From an uncultured Candidatus Saccharibacteria bacterium (GTDB lineage Bacteria > Patescibacteriota > Saccharimonadia > Saccharimonadales > Saccharimonadaceae), in contig CALKRM010000020.1 of assembly GCA_937989565.1 (NCBI GenBank), forward strand, positions 1 through 14,621: a DNA stretch of 14,621 nucleotides. The letters run 5' to 3'. Made by a program: the position numbers and the translations under genes. Below are positions 1 through 5,072 of the stretch, piece by piece; position 1 is the stretch's first letter; each line of letters begins with the position of its first letter. The notes beneath the pieces are model-generated. The model had not been told where the DNA came from, ran no database searches, and was given only the letters and a program-made list of their open reading frames with translations.

Positions 1-419
1 AGATTGACGGGATATGATACGGCAAACGCGGCGAGCATACAAATTAGTCGGCTAACCCAATAAATCGGATGGGCTAAGTTCTTATCCATGGCGCCCGGAA
101 TGATTAGCATAATTATGTTGTCTACGACGGTCATTGACAGTATGGATAATGTATCGGCGGCGAAAACTAACTTTAAGGATTTTATGAGCGATAATTTGGC
201 GCGTACTAACGGTATGATTGACGCAGTGTAACCAGAGGTGAAAGCTAAGACTGACGCTAAAATGACCGTAGTATGTGGCGCAAATCCAGCGTGCGTGCCG
301 ATGGTAACACCAACCATCTCACCAATCATACATCCCGCCAGACAGTGTAAACTTGCTGCTAGTGCCATACGTTTGGTTGAATTTTTTGTATTGCAATGAT
401 TATGAGATTCGTGATTCAT
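1..419 (-). CDS. DUF4396 membrane protein, partial (3' end outside window)
   Basis: This is an open frame of 139 codons from an ATG at 419 to the left edge. The start overlaps the stop of the upstream repressor gene as TAATG, so translation is probably coupled. The N-terminus is rich in His and Cys (H3, H6, H8, C9). It is followed by an H-C-x2-G-C-x2-G-E motif at residues 25-34, which I recognise as the signature of DUF4396 membrane proteins. Further hydrophobic stretches lie at about 50-75 and 82-112, with conserved-looking AADTLS and VDN motifs around 90-103. Pairing with a CsoR-type repressor suggests a role in copper or other metal handling, possibly binding or exporting the ion at the membrane. 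The biochemical function of the family is not known to me. The family call rests on motif memory, not on a search. Confidence 0.75.
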   Translation of the reverse strand, partial: MNHESHNHCNTKNSTKRMALAASLHCLAGCMIGEMVGVTIGTHAGFAPHTTVILASVLAFTSGYTASIIPLVRAKLSLIKSLKLVFAADTLSILSMTVVDNIIMLIIPGAMDKNLAHPIYWVSRLICMLAAFAVSYPVN

Positions 420-706
420 TATTTTGTCCTTATATTATTTAATTCATATAGATTGAGTAATTCTTCTATCGCTTTACTTTGTTGAGCTTTGTCGCCGGAC
501 GTCATTTTATTGGCAATGTGTGTGCGGAGATGTCGCTCCAGAATAAGTTTATTAAGCGACGCTAATGACTTTTGTATTGCTAGACTTTGGGTTAAAACAT
601 CCATGCAATACGCGTCGTCGGTAATTTGTTTCTCGAGCCCGCGCATTTGTCCTAATATGATCTTTGTGCGGTGCAGGGCTCGTCGTTTGATGTCTGCTGT
701 ATCCAT
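419..706 (-). CDS. csoR: CsoR/RcnR-family metal-sensing repressor
   Basis: The protein has 95 aa, the usual size for this all-helical family. The N-terminal part has the family pattern R-x3-I-x2-G-Q-M-R-G-L (about 13-24), then Y-C-M-D-V-L-T-Q (33-40) and L-x-E-R-H-L-R-T-H (about 55-63). Predicted ligands are C34, H59 and H63. Copper sensors of the CsoR type normally have Cys at the last position, whereas RcnR-type Ni/Co sensors have His there plus His3, which is absent here (T3). The metal is therefore uncertain, with Cu(I) suggested only by the neighbour. Family members are tetramers that bind GC-rich palindromes and release on metal binding. Such a palindrome lies in its own promoter (718-734), so autoregulation is likely. 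Its stop overlaps the start of the DUF4396 gene. There is no Shine-Dalgarno sequence, and the predicted transcription start falls on the ATG. Confidence 0.88.
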   Translation of the reverse strand: MDTADIKRRALHRTKIILGQMRGLEKQITDDAYCMDVLTQSLAIQKSLASLNKLILERHLRTHIANKMTSGDKAQQSKAIEELLNLYELNNIRTK

Positions 707-712
707 AAAACA

Positions 713-742
713 ATTATATACCCCCTGGGGGTATTATGTCAA
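713..742 (-). promoter_or_regulatory. csoR promoter with embedded CsoR-type operator
   Basis: On the minus strand a consensus -35 TTGACA (742-737), an 18-nt spacer and a consensus -10 TATAAT (718-713) precede the csoR ATG (706) by only 6 nt, so the transcript is predicted to be leaderless. The spacer is filled by a perfect dyad, ATACCCCC-T-GGGGGTAT (718-734), which is the GC-tract operator form expected for CsoR/RcnR repressors. A bound tetramer would block both hexamers. Confidence 0.85.
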
Positions 743-773
743 ATATAATTAGCTATCTAAGGACTAACATACG

Positions 774-797
774 AAAAAACCACCCGTTCGGATGGCT
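774..797 (-). terminator. Intrinsic terminator, probably the displaced terminator of the tRNA-Phe/Gly operon
   Basis: The minus strand has a GC-rich hairpin CCATCC-GAAC-GGGTGG (795-780) followed by six T (779-774). No gene on the minus strand ends nearby. It lies 11 nt after a CCCGCACCA remnant (817-809) identical to the 3' end of tRNA-Gly(GCC). It is best explained as the original tRNA terminator, separated from its tRNA by insertion of the 2.6-kb element. Confidence 0.7.
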
Positions 798-808
798 AAA
801 TATCGAAT

Positions 809-830
809 TGGTGCGGGATTACAGAATCTA
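809..830 (-). repeat. Left attachment-site remnant (degenerate tRNA-Gly 3' end)
   Basis: Read on the minus strand it ends in CCCGCACCA, identical to the last 9 nt of tRNA-Gly(GCC). The inner block AGA-x-TCTA also matches the T-arm of that tRNA, including the unusual A at T-loop position 56. In total 16 of 22 bases match. No intact tRNA can be folded here. Confidence 0.6.
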
Positions 831-929
831 CTTAAACTTTTTGAATACATTATGGACTACCCCGGTCCAGCTCCAGTAATAAAAAGACGTACGGCACAGT
901 ATAAGCAATCACTATCAATCATTTATTAG
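810..929 (+). pseudogene. Detached 3' coding end of the serine recombinase (used only in the circular form)
   Basis: The repeat core is read here as GGT GCG GG, in the same frame as Gly549-Ala550-Gly551 of the recombinase at 3454-3462. From 819 the frame stays open for 36 codons to TAG at 927-929. The predicted peptide starts LQNLLKLFEY and ends KQSLSIIY. Joining the element ends would give a recombinase of 587 aa instead of 566. An ATG at 792 lies in frame but has no ribosome-binding site, so I do not call an independent gene. The open frame alone is weak evidence (roughly one in five by chance). Its agreement with the repeat phase and the displaced terminator makes it credible. Confidence 0.5.
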
Positions 930-987
930 GTAAGTATACGCCCATATAACTAACCGCCAAAGGCTATCACTAATATAAAGACAATTT

Positions 988-1013
988 TACGGGGGGGTGA
1001 TTACCCCCCCGTA
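988..1013. repeat. G7/C7 palindrome
   Basis: This is an 11-bp perfect stem, TACGGGGGGGT (988-998) and ACCCCCCCGTA (1003-1013), around a 4-base centre GATT. Neither side has a T-tract, so it does not look like an intrinsic terminator. The long G/C tract flanked by TAC/GTA resembles operators of the CsoR/RcnR family, but protein binding is speculative. Confidence 0.75.
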
Positions 1014-1039
1014 TGATAGAACATCATTCCGCTGTGTAA

Positions 1040-1076
1040 ATGGTAGTTTTATGGGTGCAAAATTACCATACTTTTT
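1040..1076 (+). terminator. Possible terminator downstream of the circular-form recombinase end
   Basis: An imperfect 11-bp stem, ATGGTAGTTTT (1040-1050) and AAAATTACCAT (1059-1069, one G-T pair), is followed by ACTTTTT. It lies about 110 nt after the TAG at 927-929, where the recombinase message would end in the circular element. The stem is AT-rich, so termination strength is doubtful. Confidence 0.35.
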
Positions 1077-1263
1077 AAACGTGCCAGTAGTGATTAGGAC
1101 TAATTGTGTAATATATAGCAGGAATCCATAGTGCTATCCACCCAAAACATATATGTTTTATGATACTATGACCTTTTTGCTCCCGTGTGTGTATATAGTT
1201 TTTTTGTTTTTTTATAATTTGATGATTGCTGTGTATTGTTCATAATACCCCCGTTTAGTTATT

Positions 1264-1290
1264 AAAAAAGGACAGCCACTGCTGGCTGTC
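1264..1290 (-). terminator. Intrinsic terminator of the small RNA
   Basis: The minus strand reads GACAGCCA (1290-1283), loop GCAG, TGGCTGTC (1278-1271), C, then six T (1269-1264). The 8-bp perfect GC-rich stem with its T-tract is a canonical terminator. Confidence 0.85.
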
Positions 1291-1380
1291 TAGACCCACA
1301 ACGAGGGTTTTATCCCTATTGCTTTTAGCAAATGGCTGCCCATTTTCGGGATAAAATGAGCCCTGTTGTGAATCTAGACA
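1264..1380 (-). ncRNA. Predicted structured small RNA, about 117 nt, class unknown
   Basis: The minus strand has a promoter with -10 TATAAT (1392-1387), which predicts a start near 1380, and an intrinsic terminator ending at 1264. The RNA between folds into one long imperfect stem. Pairs are GUCUAGA (1379-1373) with UCUAGAC (1294-1288), CACAAC with GUUGUG, GGG with CCC, and UUUUAUCCC with GGGAUAAAA, leaving a 31-nt apical region. That region can form two small hairpins, AUGG-GCAG-CCAU and UUGC-UAAAA-GCAA. The basal stem shares three bases with the terminator hairpin, so the two could compete. A long bulged rod recalls 6S RNA or plasmid regulatory RNAs, but I recognise no known family signature. 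Its place beside the recombinase promoter suggests a role in element control. Confidence 0.6.
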
Positions 1381-1386
1381 TTATCC

Positions 1387-1426
1387 ATTATATCATTTTG
1401 ATGTAAGATTTGAATTTTGATATAAT
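1387..1426. promoter_or_regulatory. Overlapping divergent promoters (small RNA left, orf52-recombinase right)
   Basis: Minus strand: TTCAAA (1414-1409), 16-nt spacer, TATAAT (1392-1387). Plus strand: TTGATG (1398-1403), 17-nt spacer, TATAAT (1421-1426), predicted start near 1433. The elements interdigitate, so polymerase binding at one should exclude the other. Confidence 0.6.
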
Positions 1427-1569
1427 AGACGATGTAATTAATAAACTACCGCATTTTATGTGGCTACATAGCGGAGACGTACCGCGCAAAAAACGGGTAG
1501 CATGATTTACACATAAAAATAAGCATACGAGAACAACTCGGCAAAAAAAGGGGCTTTTAGCGGACTAAC

Positions 1570-1585
1570 TGAAGTAGCTACTTCA
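1570..1585. repeat. Perfect 16-bp palindrome before orf52
   Basis: TGAAGTAGCTACTTCA is fully self-complementary and ends where the AAGGAG ribosome-binding site of orf52 begins (1585-1590). It could be a protein operator, or an RNA hairpin that influences translation of orf52. Confidence 0.5.
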
Positions 1586-1596
1586 AGGAGTCTCGG

Positions 1597-1755
1597 ATGT
1601 CCTCTTTGTCTAACCGAAAAGCTTTCGCCGATGAAAACATATTAAAATTGCTTAATATATTATTCAGGTATATTAATAAGCAAAATGAAAAAATAAATAC
1701 CACATCAAATAAACGGCGCTATGTAGTCAGTAGAGGAATAAAGATTCTTTTATAA
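1597..1755 (+). CDS. Small basic protein of the element, 52 aa, unknown function
   Basis: ATG at 1597 is preceded by a strong AAGGAG (1585-1590) with 6-nt spacing. The frame ends at TAA 1753-1755. The protein starts MSSLSNRKAFADENILKLL and ends SRGIKILL. It is Lys/Arg/Asn-rich with a hydrophobic patch LLNILF near residues 19-23. It sits 54 bp upstream of the recombinase in the same direction and can share its transcript from the promoter at 1398-1426. Small basic proteins beside serine recombinases are often directionality factors or regulators, but there is no recognisable motif here and the role is inference only. A clear ribosome-binding site is notable because several neighbours appear leaderless. 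Confidence 0.6.
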   Translation: MSSLSNRKAFADENILKLLNILFRYINKQNEKINTTSNKRRYVVSRGIKILL

Positions 1756-1796
1756 TTTCCTATAGCCTAAATTAGCTCTAACAATAGACAAGGGCT

Positions 1797-1812
1797 TATA
1801 ATAGGGATTATG
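1797..1812 (+). promoter_or_regulatory. -10 box and leaderless-type start of the recombinase
   Basis: TATAAT at 1797-1802 lies 7 nt before the ATG at 1810, so a transcript from it would start on the start codon. No good -35 is seen. An AGGG at 1803-1806 is too close to the ATG to be a normal ribosome-binding site. Confidence 0.5.
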
Positions 1813-3510
1813 CAGAATAGTAACAACTTCACAAGTGTAAATTTATTACTAAATAAACTTACAGGTAGCGGTCCTGAAAATAATGAGAGCTCACTTAAGC
1901 CCGTACAGTATGGATTGTACGCTCGTAAATCTACTACAAGTGAAGACAGGCAAGCTTCATCAATAGAAGACCAAATAAAGGAGTGTGTAGATAAAGTTAT
2001 TACACCAAATGGCTTAAGTATCAAAAAGATATACAAGGAAAGCTTTTCTGCTAAAATTGCAGATACACGCGATGAATTTAATAAACTTATAGATGATATT
2101 GAAAATGGAAGGATAGATGGCTTGATAGCTTGGCATCCTGACCGTCTATCACGAAATATGAAAGAGGCGGGTGTTATTATCGACCTAGTAGACAGGGGTT
2201 TAATTAAGGACTTAAGGTTTGCGACATTTACATTTGAAAATAATCCAGCGGGCAAGATGCTGCTTGGCATCACGTTTGTAATGGCTAAACAATACTCTGA
2301 GCATCTCTCCGAATCAGTAGACCGTGGTAATAAAAGGGCTATAGAGGATGCTGAATTTATCGGTAAATTTAAGCACGGCTATATACTAGATTCAAATCGC
2401 TTTTTCCAACCTGACCCAAAAAACTTTACAAAGATTAAGCACATGTTTGAACTAGCTTTAAACGGTAAGTCTCAAAAAGATATTAGAGAGTGGATTAATG
2501 GGCAATCCTATACCGTTCAGAAGCGTGCAGGAGGTCCTTATCAAAGCCATAAGTGGTCCAAAGATGATGTCTCGAAGACTCTTAAAGACCCGTTTTATGC
2601 TGGTGTTTTAAAGTGGGGTAAACACTACAAAAATTTATTAGAAGAGTATGATTTTCAGAGCGTAATTACTGTCGATGAATATTTAAAAATAAATAAAATT
2701 GATAGTTTGGACTCCTCTAAAGTTTATGCTGTCAATAAGCCAAAAGGTGGTGAGATATTTGCTAATTTATTTAGAGGTAGAGTCATTTGTGGGGCTTGTA
2801 ACGAGCCTATGACCTCAATGGTTACGAATAAGCGAAATAAGACAACGGGTGAAAAATATGACTACAGATACTACTATAAGTGTGAAAACAGATATTGCAA
2901 TTTAAATGGAAAGTCAATTCGTGCAAAAACTATTATTGATACAGCGGAGGTATTCTTTGAAGAATATTTATTCATTAAAAAGAGTAATTATTTGGTTATT
3001 AAATCAAGTGCCGAAAGGTCCATGAAGCATGAAAGCACTAGGCTCACTAGTGAGGTATCTAGCCTAAAGCGGAAGATAGCGCTTAAAAAACAACAGTATG
3101 AGCAAACAAAAGCGCTTATATTAGAGAGCCCCGAGCTAAAAGACTACTACAATCTTGGCAAGCTTCTTGATGAGCAAAAGGAATTAGAACAGCGTTATGA
3201 GCTAATAGTCAGTCGAAGACGCTTATTAAAGGACTCCTTAATTACATTTGATGAATATCTCAAACTTTTTGAGTTTTTCCCTGTTATTTTTGAAAAACTT
3301 GATGATATGAGCGAGTTGGACCAGCTTTTAAAAATATTCTTCTCTAACTTTATAATTGAACCCATTAAAAAAGATACTTTTAAGGGGTCAAAAGTATCTT
3401 ATAAGCTAAATGAACCCTGGAAAGGGTTCATTGAATCAAATGATTTCGTTTGTGGTGCGGGTAAGGAGACTCTAACTCCTGGCCTCTTCCATGGCAAGGA
3501 AGCGCTCTAA
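1810..3510 (+). CDS. Large serine recombinase (integrase)
   Basis: The protein has 566 aa. The resolvase domain (about 33-180) has Y-A-R-K-S-T with nucleophile S41 and R39, Q48 and Q55 in the following helix, and D-R-L-S-R with R112 and R115. A recombinase domain follows (about 185-300), then a zinc ribbon with C327, C330, C358 and C363, a long coiled coil (about 398-475) and a C-terminal tail. Such enzymes cut both attachment sites with 2-nt staggers through a Ser-DNA link and integrate or excise elements. The last 18 codons run antisense through tRNA-Gly(GCC), giving the tail GAGKETLTPGLFHGKEAL. The TAA stop uses a base change in the tRNA D-loop. The 3' coding part also holds two hairpins that terminate the opposite strand. 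The start at 1810 is chosen for the -10 box 7 nt upstream. Confidence 0.95.
   Translation: MQNSNNFTSVNLLLNKLTGSGPENNESSLKPVQYGLYARKSTTSEDRQASSIEDQIKECVDKVITPNGLSIKKIYKESFSAKIADTRDEFNKLIDDIENGRIDGLIAWHPDRLSRNMKEAGVIIDLVDRGLIKDLRFATFTFENNPAGKMLLGITFVMAKQYSEHLSESVDRGNKRAIEDAEFIGKFKHGYILDSNRFFQPDPKNFTKIKHMFELALNGKSQKDIREWINGQSYTVQKRAGGPYQSHKWSKDDVSKTLKDPFYAGVLKWGKHYKNLLEEYDFQSVITVDEYLKINKIDSLDSSKVYAVNKPKGGEIFANLFRGRVICGACNEPMTSMVTNKRNKTTGEKYDYRYYYKCENRYCNLNGKSIRAKTIIDTAEVFFEEYLFIKKSNYLVIKSSAERSMKHESTRLTSEVSSLKRKIALKKQQYEQTKALILESPELKDYYNLGKLLDEQKELEQRYELIVSRRRLLKDSLITFDEYLKLFEFFPVIFEKLDDMSELDQLLKIFFSNFIIEPIKKDTFKGSKVSYKLNEPWKGFIESNDFVCGAGKETLTPGLFHGKEAL
3367..3432 (-). terminator. Tandem hairpins and intrinsic terminator for the tRNA operon, inside recombinase coding sequence
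   Basis: Read on the minus strand after tRNA-Gly(GCC), a 10-bp perfect hairpin, AATGAACCCT-TTCC-AGGGTTCATT (3432-3409), comes first. An 11-bp perfect hairpin, AAGATACTTTT / AAAAGTATCTT (3400-3371), then runs into six T (3372-3367). Both lie within codons of the opposite-strand recombinase. They would end tRNA transcription that otherwise would run antisense through the whole integrase gene. Confidence 0.75.
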
Positions 3511-3528
3511 CAACTGAGCTATACCCGC
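3453..3528 (-). tRNA. tRNA-Gly (anticodon GCC)
   Basis: This is a 76-nt cloverleaf with encoded CCA. The acceptor GCGGGTA pairs with TACCCGC, and the anticodon arm is CTTCC-TTGCCAT-GGAAG. The T-loop is TTAGAGT instead of TTCRANY, so position 56 is A rather than the near-invariant C. The D-loop has G18 but T at position 19 instead of G. The two changes restore a U19-A56 Watson-Crick pair in place of G19-C56, so the tRNA is probably functional. The element is inserted immediately 3' of it. It is cotranscribed with tRNA-Phe upstream. Confidence 0.93.
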
Positions 3529-3577
3529 ATGTTGTTCACGATTTATTGTATCAAAGTCGTGAATGAAATGCAATATT

Positions 3578-3653
3578 TGGTGGCTCCTCCCAGACTTGAA
3601 CTGGGGACACAAGGCTCTTCAGGCCTCTGCTCTACCAACTGAGCTAAAGAGCC
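3578..3653 (-). tRNA. tRNA-Phe (anticodon GAA)
   Basis: This is a 76-nt cloverleaf with encoded CCA. The acceptor GGCTCTT pairs with AGGAGCC, the D-arm has the usual GG, the anticodon arm is GAGGC-CTGAAGA-GCCTT, and the T-loop is a normal TTCAAGT. It is the first gene of the tRNA-Phe/tRNA-Gly operon, 49 bp ahead of tRNA-Gly(GCC). Confidence 0.95.
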
Positions 3654-3669
3654 ACAAACTTGCTATTTA

Positions 3670-3710
3670 ATTGTACTAAAGTTGTCGCCATCTGGCAAGG
3701 GTGTTATAAT
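3670..3710. promoter_or_regulatory. Interleaved divergent tRNA promoters
   Basis: Minus strand (tRNA-Phe/Gly): TTGCCA (3698-3693), 17-nt spacer, TACAAT (3675-3670). Plus strand (tRNA-Gly CCC): TTGTCG (3682-3687), 17-nt spacer, TATAAT (3705-3710), predicted start near 3717. Each -35 lies inside the other promoter's spacer, so the two should be mutually exclusive. Confidence 0.7.
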
Positions 3711-3720
3711 TTTATCGAGC

Positions 3721-3795
3721 GCGGGTGTCGTATAGCGGCTATTATGTGACCTTCCCAAGGTTGAGATGGGAGTTCGACTCTCCCCATCCGCACCA
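3721..3795 (+). tRNA. tRNA-Gly (anticodon CCC)
   Basis: This is a 75-nt cloverleaf with encoded CCA. The acceptor GCGGGTG pairs with CATCCGC (one G-T), the anticodon arm is TGACC-TTCCCAA-GGTTG, and the T-loop is a canonical TTCGACT. It is convergent with the glycosyltransferase gene that ends at 3807. No clear terminator lies in the 11-bp gap. Confidence 0.92.
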
Positions 3796-3806
3796 AAATT
3801 ACAAAA

Positions 3807-5072
3807 TTATCGCACGGCTCGCTCTGGTGATGTCCAAGTTGTATGACGATTTGATAGGCTATTAGGAATATTCTTCCAGCGGATAATTGATTGAAAAGCT
3901 GTTATATATTCAATTGTAACCATTATATAAACCAGCAAAAATACGGCAGGTGAGTATAAGGTTAGTTTCCATCGTTCATTATTAGCAATAGTCTTATCAT
4001 TTCCGGTCCAAATACTAACTAGAGCCAAAATGATGTAGGTTGTCATAATTGAAATGATTGGTAAGTAGTTGCCTGTAGTTACACTATACCAAGCCATCCA
4101 TAAAACAATTAATGGTTCTATAATGATAAGAGCTTCATATAGTAGCGTTGTTGGCATTAGATACCAGGTTAATAGTTTTGAATATCGCTTGTCGGTACTG
4201 AAAAACATCTTGCGATTTTTCCAAAAAGTTTGCATGCGTCCGTAGCGCCATCGGAATCGCTGTTTTACAAGAGATTTATAGGTCTGAACTGGCTCAGTAT
4301 ACGCGATTGAATCAGAAGCAAAAACTACGCGGTTGCTTGCCTCCCCCCCCATTGTAATAATTTTGAGTGTGAGGTCGATATCTTCAGTCATTGTGTCGGA
4401 ATCATAGTAATTCACCTTATCAAGAATCTCGCGACGAAAAGTTGACCCAACTCCACCAATTATATATTCCATTCCCAGAAATGTATGCGTTCGTTTCATG
4501 TGATGGGAAATCAGATACTCATATTTTTGTGCTAAGCCAATAATAGTGCCGTTTCCGACTACTCGCACGTTTGATGCTGTTGCAACAATTGATTCATCAA
4601 GGAAGTGGCGGGCTGAGTTTTTCAGGCATTTATTATCTATGGTTGAATCGGCGTCAAGCACCATGATAAGTTCACCCGTTGCACGCTCCTTGATCGCTTG
4701 GTTTAATGCTTCTGCCTTACCACGATTTGGCCCTGATCGCATTTCTATCTTTGCTGAGCCATGATATTTATTTATGAACTGTTGGACAATTTCACTTGTG
4801 CGGTCTGTTGAACCATCATTAGCTACGACTACCTGAAGACGATCGCGAGGATATTCCGCCGCCAACACAGAACGTAAAGTTCGTTCTATACCAAGCTCCT
4901 CGTTGTGAGCTGGTATTACTACCGTTAATTTTGGATAACGAATATAACGGCGTTCTGTTTGTTGATAAGCGGAATGGTTGCTAATAACAATATATAAAGT
5001 CAACCTAATTATGCTATAAATACTGACAAGAAACAGGCCGCTAGTAATGATACTATTGAGTGTTTCTAGCAT
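3807..5072 (-). CDS. Membrane processive family-2 glycosyltransferase (PgaC/IcaA-like)
   Basis: The protein has 421 aa. One N-terminal membrane segment (about 10-30) precedes a GT-A domain beginning PKLTVVIPAHNEE (47-59). Nucleotide-sugar motifs are N-D-G-S-T-D (85-90) and D-A-D (140-142). The acceptor/base motif is T-E-D-I-D (229-233), and Q-R-F-R-W (271-275) is the QxxRW signature of processive synthases. Hydrophobic segments follow at about 303-330, 336-356 and 373-394. This is the plan of beta-linked polysaccharide synthases such as PNAG, hyaluronan or cellulose synthases, which polymerise and export the chain. UDP-GlcNAc as substrate is a guess. The start overlaps the upstream microprotein gene by 20 bp, so the two are translationally linked. 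There is no deacetylase or export partner in view. Confidence 0.9.
   Translation of the reverse strand: MLETLNSIITSGLFLVSIYSIIRLTLYIVISNHSAYQQTERRYIRYPKLTVVIPAHNEELGIERTLRSVLAAEYPRDRLQVVVANDGSTDRTSEIVQQFINKYHGSAKIEMRSGPNRGKAEALNQAIKERATGELIMVLDADSTIDNKCLKNSARHFLDESIVATASNVRVVGNGTIIGLAQKYEYLISHHMKRTHTFLGMEYIIGGVGSTFRREILDKVNYYDSDTMTEDIDLTLKIITMGGEASNRVVFASDSIAYTEPVQTYKSLVKQRFRWRYGRMQTFWKNRKMFFSTDKRYSKLLTWYLMPTTLLYEALIIIEPLIVLWMAWYSVTTGNYLPIISIMTTYIILALVSIWTGNDKTIANNERWKLTLYSPAVFLLVYIMVTIEYITAFQSIIRWKNIPNSLSNRHTTWTSPERAVR

Larger units (their letters stand above)
930..1262. other. Non-coding part of the element with several dyads
   Basis: I see no convincing gene in this stretch. It contains the G7/C7 hairpin (988-1013), a hairpin plus T-tract (1040-1076) and a perfect 16-bp AT-rich palindrome, AAAACATATATGTTTT (1144-1159). 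It also has a half-site-like ATACCCCC (1246-1253) resembling one arm of the csoR operator, and T-rich runs near 1200-1213. In the circular form this region would be the 3' untranslated region of the recombinase. Confidence 0.5.
809..3461 (+). mobile_element. Candidate 2.6-kb integrative element in tRNA-Gly(GCC) with serine recombinase
   Basis: The boundaries are direct repeats of the tRNA 3' end. TGGTGCGGG occurs at 809-817 and 3453-3461, and the similarity extends to 16 of 22 positions (809-830 against 3453-3474). The unit is 2644 bp. It contains the detached recombinase tail (810-929), a G7/C7 palindrome, a predicted small RNA, a 52-aa ORF and the large serine recombinase. It is visibly more AT-rich than rarA and typA, and the recombinase uses many ATA, AGA and AGG codons. 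No replication, relaxase or cargo gene is recognisable. The alternative is that the left repeat is chance and the element extends past the window, with csoR-DUF4396 as cargo. The orphan terminator at 774-797 argues for the 809 boundary. Confidence 0.65.

Noticed and set aside
489..752. 87-codon plus-strand ORF over csoR
   Set aside because: It is antisense to the clear CsoR-family gene, has no ribosome-binding site, and has a low-complexity Ser/Arg/Cys composition.
792..929. Independent 45-aa gene starting at ATG 792
   Set aside because: There is no ribosome-binding site or -10 at leaderless distance, and the start lies in the terminator hairpin. The 3' part is better explained as the detached recombinase tail.
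1433..1590. tmRNA or riboswitch in the leader before orf52
   Set aside because: The stretch has small hairpins, but I found no tRNA-like ends, tag frame or known aptamer core.
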